Positions 1-6,364 of a stretch of DNA of 33,931 bases are shown in pieces; the stretch's first letter is position 1; each line of letters starts with the position of its first letter. The stretch comes from Cytophagaceae bacterium. GTDB taxonomy: Bacteria > Bacteroidota > Bacteroidia > Cytophagales > Spirosomataceae. A model generated the notes under the pieces. It was not told the DNA's origin, did not search any database, and saw only the letters and a list, made by a program, of their open reading frames with translations. Location of the stretch: the NCBI GenBank assembly GCA_027488335.1, contig JAIYBU010000142.1:1-33931 (forward strand). Reading direction: 5' to 3'. A program made the translations under genes and the position numbers.

Positions 1-2
1 AA

Positions 3-464
3 GTTGATAATGTAAATATTGACTCTAAGGTTTATTATACTGGTCGTATCACTAAAAGTACGTTAGATGAGCTTCGTAATGTTGTGCAAGAAAGAAGTAA
101 AATCAATGAGTTTTCAGATGACCGCTCAGAAGCCTTTTATAGTCGTGGTATCTCGAAATATAAAACTGGAGATGGCAAAGGTGCAATTTTAGATTTGAAT
201 AAATCAATCGAATTGAACCCAATTTATGCAGAGGCTTATTTTTCTCGTGGGTTAGTTCGTTCGTCAATGGGGTTGCAAAAAGAAGCTTTACAAGATTGCT
301 CTAACGCTATCAAATTAAACCCTAAATATGGCGAAGCGTACTATGTTAGAGGTATCATTAAACATGCCTTGGGCGATGAAAATGCTGGTTGTTATGACCT
401 CAGTCGTGCAGGTGAATTAGGATATTCGGCTGCGTACAACGTAATTCGTGAATATTGCAACTAA
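3..464 (+). CDS. TPR-repeat protein, 5' truncated by the window edge
   Basis: The frame is open to the left edge of the window, so this is the C-terminal part (about 153 residues) of a longer protein. A GTG at 84 could be read as a start, but the frame continues upstream without a stop and there is no reason to start there. The visible part holds about two and a half tetratricopeptide repeats, with typical motifs such as AYFSRGLVRSSMGLQKEAL and AYYVRGIIKHALGDENAG. TPRs are protein-protein interaction scaffolds; neither partner nor location can be read from this fragment. The C-terminus (YNVIREYCN) follows the last repeat directly. The gene converges on the Ddl-like gene, and a long palindrome separates the two stops. 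TPR assignment is sure; function is unknown. Confidence 0.85.
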   Translation, partial: VDNVNIDSKVYYTGRITKSTLDELRNVVQERSKINEFSDDRSEAFYSRGISKYKTGDGKGAILDLNKSIELNPIYAEAYFSRGLVRSSMGLQKEALQDCSNAIKLNPKYGEAYYVRGIIKHALGDENAGCYDLSRAGELGYSAAYNVIREYCN

Positions 465-467
465 GGT

Positions 468-529
468 TTCATAAAATACATAAAAAAATCTCCGCCTTAC
501 GACGGAGATTTTTTTATGTATTTTATGAA
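468..529. terminator. Bidirectional terminator, 27-bp perfect stem
   Basis: Positions 468-494 and 503-529 are exact reverse complements around an 8-nt loop (ccttacga). The GC-richest part (TCTCCG/CGGAGA) lies next to the loop and is followed by seven T on either strand. It lies between the converging stops of the TPR gene and the Ddl-like gene and can serve both. Confidence 0.9.
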
Positions 530-533
530 GTTT

Positions 534-2303
534 TTATAATTCAATCAAGGTTTCAGTTTCGCACTGAAAGATAAATTGCACTGTTTCTGCCAAATCAGTT
601 TCCGAAAATTTCTTCACTTGCCAATCAAAACTTCCTGCATATTTTGCCGTAATTTTTTCAGCTTTTTGCATAATTTCGGCAATAAATGGATGTTTTGGCT
701 TACCAATATTTTGCCCAAAATCTTGAATATCTGCCTTAAACATCAGATTTACTGGTATTTTATACATCTGTCCGTTGCGAGCAGCACAAATCATTACTGG
801 CTCGTAAGCAATTGAAGAGGCATATTCTCCGAGTTTTTTCTGAGCAATTTTATATTCTTCGTCGGTTTCTCCAAAAATAACAGCTACCTTCTTTCTGTTG
901 GCTGCTATACGTTCTTCAATTAGATTATCTATTTTTTCGAGTAAATTACGCAACGAAACCGTATTTTTTCCATTACGAATACGCTCACGAATTGACTGAC
1001 GAATAAAATAAGTGATTGATTGAGTTACTGTCAGACCGATTTCTGCCATTTGTTTGAAAATCAATGAAGCGGGCGACATCCCTGGTAAAGTATTAGGGTC
1101 GTGCAATAAAACTCTACTATCAGGAGTCAAGAATCCATCAATACGAGTAACGACACTAAAACCAAGACTATTGAATGTTTTAAGTAAGTTCTCGTGAATC
1201 TTATGAAGATTTTCGAGGCTTGTTTCTACTGGGATACGTTTCTTGGTAACGTTTGATTTGTATTTTGATTTAAAATCGAACGTCTGAATTTCGCCATAGA
1301 TTTCGGTAGGAGGAAGGGCAATGGCTGTGCCATCATCGTGCTGAATAACACCACACGAAAACTCTTGCCCAACTACAAATTCCTCAATCATGACATGGTC
1401 TTCGGCGTTGGCTGAAGTTGCCGTTACCGAATCAAGCGTAAATAATTGAGCGTCCAATTCTTCCATCAATTCGATGGGATGATACAAAATTTTTCCATTT
1501 ACATAAAGAGGGAAACCGATACCTTCATCAAGATTTGATGTTTTTTCCATCAAATGACGTTTCTGGCGGTCGGTCATTTTTTCCCAGTCACGTTTCAAGA
1601 ATGTAACTTCAAAAAAGCATTGCTGAACTGCTTTCGTAAATTCTTCAAGACTTCGTTTACGCACAATGGCCACACCAATCGACGAGCCTTGATGCGGTGC
1701 TTTTACTACAAACGGAAAACCAATACTATTGATGAGGTCAGTAAACATTTTTGAGCGGTCGGCTACTTGCCATTCTTCACGAGTAAACGTGACCATTTTC
1801 TTCTTTTGACCCGTGACGAGCGACATGAGTTTGTTTTGTAATGGCTTATCGATACCCACCGACGAACCCATCAGCCCCGGACCCATGTATGGAATGCCAT
1901 ACCATTCGAGCAAACCTTGAATTGCTCCATCTTCGGCTTGTGGCCCGTGCATGATGGTAAATGCAAAATCCATTATTTGCGAGAAATCGGTTGGCTGAAT
2001 TTGTTTTCCGACCTTATAAATGAGTTTATAAAGTTGAGTTTCGTTGAGTTCGCCCAGAGATTCGATATACACCCTAAAGCCACGGTTGAGGTTTTTAGAA
2101 GGGAAAAAATCACGGATTGATTCTTCGTAAAGCAATTCGGGATTTATCTGAATAAAATGCCCCAGACTATCAACAAAGATAGGCACAGGTTCAAAAATAG
2201 CTTTGTCAATATGCTCAAAGGCAGTTTTACCGCCTAAATACGAAATTTCTCTTTCTCGTGCTTGTCCACCGAAAAAAACACCGACTCTGATTTTGTTTGC
2301 CAT
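534..2303 (-). CDS. D-Ala-D-Ala ligase-like ATP-grasp protein with an extra C-terminal region
   Basis: D-alanine-D-alanine ligase family: ATP-dependent joining of two D-alanines for peptidoglycan precursors. Visible family motifs are VGVFFGGQAREREIS at the N-terminus, HGPQAEDGAIQGLLEWYGIPY, VVKAPHQGSSIGV, IEEFVVGQEFSCGV, and the metal-binding end HDPNTLPG, where Asp replaces the usual Glu of ExNTLPG. The protein is about 589 aa; normal Ddl enzymes are 300-370 aa. The excess is an insert of about 65 residues inside the ATP-grasp domain and about 155 residues after the core. That tail begins with a second Rossmann-like stretch, KKVAVIFGETDEE. The frame also opens at a TTG at 2336, but that TTG is part of a TATATTTG promoter box, so the ATG at 2303 is chosen. 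It may be a second Ddl or a paralogue with another substrate. Confidence 0.85.
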   Translation of the reverse strand: MANKIRVGVFFGGQAREREISYLGGKTAFEHIDKAIFEPVPIFVDSLGHFIQINPELLYEESIRDFFPSKNLNRGFRVYIESLGELNETQLYKLIYKVGKQIQPTDFSQIMDFAFTIMHGPQAEDGAIQGLLEWYGIPYMGPGLMGSSVGIDKPLQNKLMSLVTGQKKKMVTFTREEWQVADRSKMFTDLINSIGFPFVVKAPHQGSSIGVAIVRKRSLEEFTKAVQQCFFEVTFLKRDWEKMTDRQKRHLMEKTSNLDEGIGFPLYVNGKILYHPIELMEELDAQLFTLDSVTATSANAEDHVMIEEFVVGQEFSCGVIQHDDGTAIALPPTEIYGEIQTFDFKSKYKSNVTKKRIPVETSLENLHKIHENLLKTFNSLGFSVVTRIDGFLTPDSRVLLHDPNTLPGMSPASLIFKQMAEIGLTVTQSITYFIRQSIRERIRNGKNTVSLRNLLEKIDNLIEERIAANRKKVAVIFGETDEEYKIAQKKLGEYASSIAYEPVMICAARNGQMYKIPVNLMFKADIQDFGQNIGKPKHPFIAEIMQKAEKITAKYAGSFDWQVKKFSETDLAETVQFIFQCETETLIEL

Positions 2304-2333
2304 TATTAAAGTTTGTTCACAGTTTTGGGTCTG

Positions 2334-2341
2334 CAAATATA
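2334..2341 (-). promoter_or_regulatory. -7 box TATATTTG of the Ddl-like gene
   Basis: Read on the minus strand this is an exact match to the Bacteroidota -7 consensus TAnnTTTG, 31 nt before the ATG at 2303. No convincing -33 TTG was found at the expected distance. It overlaps the near-cognate TTG at 2336 and rules that codon out as a start. Confidence 0.6.
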
Positions 2342-2364
2342 TTCCAACTGCAAGTTAATAAAAA

Positions 2365-2388
2365 AGCCACTTGCAAAAACAAGTGGCT
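2365..2388 (-). terminator. Terminator after the nifU-like gene
   Basis: AGCCACTTG and CAAGTGGCT form a 9-bp stem with a 6-nt loop. On the minus strand it is followed by TTTTTTATTAA. It lies 40 bases beyond the stop of the nifU-like gene and just ahead of the Ddl-like promoter. Confidence 0.85.
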
Positions 2389-2428
2389 GATATTTTAAAC
2401 GTAATTTCTATAAAAATACATTTTTTCT

Positions 2429-2677
2429 TTAAATGGCTGGAGTCAAATTTAAGGCTTCTACTTTCTTTATTTCGGGAACGGCCTTTAAAATGGCTTCTTC
2501 TAAACCTGCCTTAAAGGTCATTGTTGACATCGGACAGCTACCACAAGCACCGAGGAGTTCAAGTCTTGCCGTGAAATCTTCAGTTATTTCTACAACTCTT
2601 ACGTTGCCACCGTCGGTCTGTAAATAGGGTCTGACACTATTCAAAGCCGCTTCTACTTTTTCTATTAAATTCTCCAT
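2429..2677 (-). CDS. NifU C-terminal-domain Fe-S scaffold protein
   Basis: A stand-alone Nfu/NifU C-terminal domain of 82 aa, which assembles or carries a [4Fe-4S] cluster at a dimer interface for delivery to apo-proteins in the cytoplasm. The diagnostic GACGSCPMST holds the CxxC pair (Cys45 and Cys48), and the N-terminal half has the family signature RPYLQTDGGNVRVVEI. Its length is normal for the single-domain form. It lies 149 bases downstream of mrp on the same strand and ends at a clear terminator, so it is probably the last gene of an mrp-nfu unit. The pairing fits: both act in Fe-S cluster biogenesis. The antisense frame over the same bases is a shadow. Confidence 0.93.
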   Translation of the reverse strand: MENLIEKVEAALNSVRPYLQTDGGNVRVVEITEDFTARLELLGACGSCPMSTMTFKAGLEEAILKAVPEIKKVEALNLTPAI

Positions 2678-2826
2678 TTATCTTATTTTCAGCAAATATA
2701 TTTTGTAAAAATAATAAAAAACTTACATGATTGAAAAGATTTTAAAATTCCAAAATTTTTATCGCTGGCAATGAATGTCTTTCTAAATATTTTTTACTGT
2801 TGACTACTTATAGACTGTGGACTAAT

Positions 2827-3930
2827 CTATCTTACCTCAACTCTCATCGTTTTTTCACCAGACGCATTTCTGATAGCTACTTGGCGGGCTAATTCTTCGG
2901 CTGCATTTTTGAATGCTTCGCTTACAATTGGTGTTTCGTCCATCATCACTGGACGACCATCGTCTCCACCCTCACGGATACTCTGTACGATTGGGATTTG
3001 TCCTAAAAGTGGTACATTGAGTTTTTCGGCCATGTTTTTACCACCATCTTTTCCGAACAAATAATATTTATTGTCGGGCAATTCGGCAGGAGTAAAGTAG
3101 GCCATGTTTTCAACGATTCCTAAAATAGGTACATTGATTTGCTGCTGACGGAACATAGAAGCTCCTTTTGTAACATCGGCCAAAGCAACTTTTTGTGGGG
3201 TTGTTACTACCACAGCTCCAGTCAATGGCACGGTTTGTACCAACGTTAGGTGAATATCACTTGTTCCTGGTGGAAGGTCAATCAAAATATAATCTAAATC
3301 GCCCCAATCAACATCGCCAAAGAATTGACGCAGAGCTTGGCTCGCCATTGGGCCACGCCAAACCACGGCACTATCGGCAGGTGTAAGGAAACCAATCGAA
3401 ATCATTTTGATACCGTATTGCATGATTGGTGTAATCATGTTTTTTCCATCTTTTTGTGTAATGAGTGGTTGCATATTTTCTGCCCCAAACATTATCGGAA
3501 TCGACGGACCTGAAATATCGGCATCAATAATACCTACTTTCGCACCAGCTTTTTTGAGTGCCATTGCTAAATTTACCGTTACGGTCGATTTTCCGACACC
3601 ACCTTTTCCCGAAGAAATAGCAATGATATTTTTTACACCTGCCAAAACTGGAGCATTATTACGAATCGACGTGACATCGGCCGTCATATTTACCGTTACT
3701 TTTACATCAGGGCTGAGATGTGTATGAATGGCTTCGGTACAGTTTTTCTTGATAAGTTCTTTCAGCGGGCAAGCAGGCGTGGTAAGCATTACTGTGAAAG
3801 TAACTTGATTGACACCAACCTCGATGTCACGAATCATGTTGAGCGTAACGAGGTCTTTTTTTAAATCTGGCTCCTCTACGGTGCTGAGGGCTTGTAAAAC
3901 TTTTTCTTTCGTGATGGTTAGTTCTCCCAT
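2827..3930 (-). CDS. mrp: Mrp/ApbC-type Fe-S cluster carrier ATPase
   Basis: A P-loop ATPase of the Mrp/NBP35 family that holds and transfers Fe-S clusters. Residues 1-85 are a MIP18/DUF59 domain with Cys54 and Cys64. Residues 100-350 are the ParA/MinD-like ATPase, with the deviant Walker A GKGGVGKST at 108-116 and LIDLPPGTSD as the Walker B/switch region. The length of 367 aa is normal for a fused MIP18-Mrp. The usual C-terminal CPHC-type CxxC after ENM is absent; the region reads VENMAYFTPAELPDNKYY. I believe other Bacteroidota Mrp proteins share this, but it leaves the cluster ligands unclear. The NifU-like gene follows, supporting an Fe-S role. The start is the ATG at 3930, which opens the MIP18 domain cleanly. 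Confidence 0.95.
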   Translation of the reverse strand: MGELTITKEKVLQALSTVEEPDLKKDLVTLNMIRDIEVGVNQVTFTVMLTTPACPLKELIKKNCTEAIHTHLSPDVKVTVNMTADVTSIRNNAPVLAGVKNIIAISSGKGGVGKSTVTVNLAMALKKAGAKVGIIDADISGPSIPIMFGAENMQPLITQKDGKNMITPIMQYGIKMISIGFLTPADSAVVWRGPMASQALRQFFGDVDWGDLDYILIDLPPGTSDIHLTLVQTVPLTGAVVVTTPQKVALADVTKGASMFRQQQINVPILGIVENMAYFTPAELPDNKYYLFGKDGGKNMAEKLNVPLLGQIPIVQSIREGGDDGRPVMMDETPIVSEAFKNAAEELARQVAIRNASGEKTMRVEVR

Positions 3931-3975
3931 TATAATTATTGTACATCAGACAAGCCAAAAACTTGCCGTACGGGT

Positions 3976-4695
3976 CTAAATGATTACTTTTCCTTTAAAA
4001 ACTGCTACTTCTGAGCCTTCGGCTAAAAGTACTGATGTGGGTGATGTATCTTTTAAAAAAGCGAATTCTTGGCCATAAAGTTCCTCAAAATTACATAAGA
4101 TTTGTGAGTTCTGCACACGATGAACATTCCATCTTGGATGTTGTACTTGATATTCGTTGGTTTTGTTGGTCGAATAGCCCGCATAACCCCAATAATGTTC
4201 GGTAATAAATTCCTCTTCGCTGCCAATTTCGATGGGCGTAGTTGCGGCCTCGGCATCGACTTGGATATGATTCCAACCTGATGTTGATTGCCAATAATAT
4301 TTTACAAAAAGCTGATTATCAGTAGTTTGTATTTCGTGTTTGCAGGGGTGTGTAGCGTAGTTTTCTTTGTAAAGTGTGTTGGCTACGAAAGTAATTATGG
4401 CTTTTGGTACAATTTCTTTGATAAAAACTACACCTCTTTTCCATTCGCCGTTGTCGTTGTAGCGAACATAAAAACGAAGATTTACTTCATCGAAATTAGT
4501 ATGAAAAGGAAATTTTATGCCCAAAACTTGGGTTTCGAGAAACTGAAATCCTACCAAACTGGCGTAGCAACGGCCATTCCAAAAGTCAAGTTCGGTTTTG
4601 AAGGGCAAATATTTTTTCAAAATGTCGGGCGAAACTTCGTAGTTTGCCATTACGAGGTTGCTCCAATGTGCTTTCAGAAAGGTTTTTCCGAACAT
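3976..4695 (-). CDS. DUF2071 / YqjF-family protein
   Basis: Recognised as the YqjF-like DUF2071 family from the N-terminal pattern (AHWSNLVMANYEVSPDILKK, then a hydrophobic GFQF segment and the VNLRFYVRY strand). The fold is a beta-rich acetoacetate-decarboxylase-like barrel. The molecular function is not established and no catalytic residues can be assigned here. At 239 aa it matches the family length. There is no signal peptide or membrane helix, so it is probably cytoplasmic. It lies 45 bases upstream of mrp on the same strand, close enough for co-transcription, though a functional link to Fe-S assembly is not known. A 158-codon antisense frame (4288-4764) overlaps it and is not credible as a gene. 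Confidence 0.8.
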   Translation of the reverse strand: MFGKTFLKAHWSNLVMANYEVSPDILKKYLPFKTELDFWNGRCYASLVGFQFLETQVLGIKFPFHTNFDEVNLRFYVRYNDNGEWKRGVVFIKEIVPKAIITFVANTLYKENYATHPCKHEIQTTDNQLFVKYYWQSTSGWNHIQVDAEAATTPIEIGSEEEFITEHYWGYAGYSTNKTNEYQVQHPRWNVHRVQNSQILCNFEELYGQEFAFLKDTSPTSVLLAEGSEVAVFKGKVII

Positions 4696-4737
4696 ATTTT
4701 GACTAATTCAGATGGGAAATCACTACTTTTAAAACGC

Positions 4738-4769
4738 AAAAATCAGTGTGAATGTTCACACTGATTTTT
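4738..4769 (-). terminator. Terminator after the GSCFA gene
   Basis: Positions 4738-4752 pair exactly with 4755-4769 (a 15-bp stem, with AAAAATCAGTGTGAA as the left arm). On the minus strand the stem itself ends in a T-run. It lies 18 bases after the stop of the GSCFA gene. Confidence 0.85.
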
Positions 4770-4786
4770 GTATAAGACTTTACTTT

Positions 4787-5767
4787 CTATGCAGCAACGA
4801 GTTGTGAACGCACAATAGCTATTTCGTTAGTTACATCTATTTTTTTGCTCAAAACATCCAATTTTTCGAGCAAATCAACTAAAAACTTTTGATGAGCAGG
4901 GGTATCGGTCTGAATTGGTCGATGATTAAGCGATGTTTTAACTTTATTCCATTCTTTTAGAAAAATATTGAGGTCTTCTGTGAAGTAAGTATTGGCAAAT
5001 TTCTCAAAAATATATTGTTCTGCTTGCTCATTGGGGTGAATCATATCGGCAGTGTAGAAGCGATAATCTCGCAAATCGTCCATCATGATTTCATAGCTTG
5101 GGAAATAATGTACATCTTCAAAATCTTGCTCCAAGTGATAACACGCCGTACGTAAAATGCTCTTACTGACTGAATTAAGCTGTAAAGTCTCACGAGTATG
5201 ACGAACAGGGCTAACCGTCAAAATAATTTTTATTTTGTTGTTTTGCATCTTTAAAGCCTCGTACATTGGGCGGAAACGCAGTAAAATCTCTTTTACGGTT
5301 AGCATTTCTTTTTTGAAATTTGATGCGGGAGTTTTATGACAGTTTGATACAATTTGGCTGTTTTCTTTGAGCTGATGCACAATTGATGAACCAAGTGTAA
5401 TGACCAAAAAATTAGCTTTTCGTAGAAACTGATTTACGTTTTTGTGTGTAAGATTAAGTTCTCGCTCCAATTCTTCTTTTGAGTGTGCATAAAATTTAGA
5501 GTGAAAGTCATAATGTTGCCAAATTCCGTTGTTTTCGAGCATTAAGTGCTTAAAAACGGGTTGATTTTGCAAACTATGGCATATCAACTTAAAAATTGAA
5601 GAGGGGTTAAATACAGTCCCATAAGGATTACAGAGACATTGTAATTTATTATCAGTGAGCTGATCTCCTATGACCTCGGAGAAACACGAACCAACGGTCA
5701 TAATCTTAGAGTCAGTGCTGATTTTGAAGCGAGCTGGAGCTACTTCAATTTCAGTACGAAATTCCAT
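4787..5767 (-). CDS. GSCFA domain protein
   Basis: GSCFA is an SGNH-hydrolase-like family named for its N-terminal motif, here GSCFS at residues 26-30 (the nucleophile region), followed by NPYGTVFNPSSI. A C-terminal FYTADMIHPNEQAEQYIFE resembles the SGNH block V (DxxH: Asp and His separated by two residues), so an esterase or acyl-hydrolase activity is plausible. The substrate is not known for bacterial members. The 326-aa length is normal for the family. There is no signal peptide. It stands alone, with its own terminator downstream and a 597-base gap upstream, and looks monocistronic. The family call is firm; the biochemical role is an inference from the fold. Confidence 0.88.
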   Translation of the reverse strand: MEFRTEIEVAPARFKISTDSKIMTVGSCFSEVIGDQLTDNKLQCLCNPYGTVFNPSSIFKLICHSLQNQPVFKHLMLENNGIWQHYDFHSKFYAHSKEELERELNLTHKNVNQFLRKANFLVITLGSSIVHQLKENSQIVSNCHKTPASNFKKEMLTVKEILLRFRPMYEALKMQNNKIKIILTVSPVRHTRETLQLNSVSKSILRTACYHLEQDFEDVHYFPSYEIMMDDLRDYRFYTADMIHPNEQAEQYIFEKFANTYFTEDLNIFLKEWNKVKTSLNHRPIQTDTPAHQKFLVDLLEKLDVLSKKIDVTNEIAIVRSQLVAA

Positions 5768-6364
5768 TTTGCTTCTTTTTAGGGGTTAGTTTATAGGAAC
5801 TATTAATTAATTGATTATCAATAGTTTGCTAAAATAAATTGAACAATTAATACTTCCAAGTTATTTCGTAAAAAAATGTTTTTTGTAACTTTTTTATTTT
5901 GTACATATAGAAAAAGTTCAATAAAAAAACAAAAAAATATTATTTATTTAAAATAAGAGCTTAAAAATGTCAAAAAAAAATACCTCGGCGTTATATTTTA
6001 TGGTGTGAACTTTAGATTGTAGTATTCACCAAAAAAGTATAGAAGCTGAGTGTTTTTGTGCAGATAAATAGGTGTTAAGTACCCATTTACAATGAGTTTA
6101 TGCTATTTTTTGTGTGGTATCAAACATAAGTATACATGTTTAGTTACAGGGTTTTTATGCCTGATTGCTATTTAATTATAGATACTCTTTACTCATTTTC
6201 ATTTTTGACATTTGAAACAAGTAAGACTAATTTTTAGGAGAATATTGTGATTTGTAGTAGCGAGCTTACCGAATGCAATACTTTAAGACTTAATAGAGGT
6301 TTGATAGAAAAAAACAAAAGCCCATCACTTGATGAGCTTTTGGCTAAGATATTATATCTGACTC
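5768..6364. other. 597-base AT-rich gap without a gene
   Basis: No open frame of credible length or composition was found on either strand, and no tRNA-like cloverleaf. The stretch is strongly A/T-rich with long A and T runs, mostly at 5870-5960. The right end holds the terminator of the M14 peptidase gene. The left end must contain the GSCFA promoter, but no clean TAnnTTTG box was seen. A 13-codon frame at 5967 is too short to support. Confidence 0.6.
6316..6341 (-). terminator. Terminator after the M14 peptidase gene
   Basis: AAAAGC/GCTTTT and CATCA/TGATG form a stem with one internal C/A mismatch and a 2-nt centre. On the minus strand it runs into TTTTGTTTTTTTC. It lies about 24 bases beyond the peptidase stop. 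Confidence 0.75.

Noticed and set aside
84-464. GTG at 84 as the start of the TPR gene
   Set aside because: The frame stays open to the window edge and continues TPR-like sequence upstream, so the gene begins outside the window.
4288-4764. 158-codon plus-strand frame
   Set aside because: Antisense to the DUF2071 gene, no recognisable domain, and it runs through the GSCFA terminator.
5967-6008. 13-codon frame in the large gap
   Set aside because: Too short and without any ribosome-binding or promoter signal to support it.
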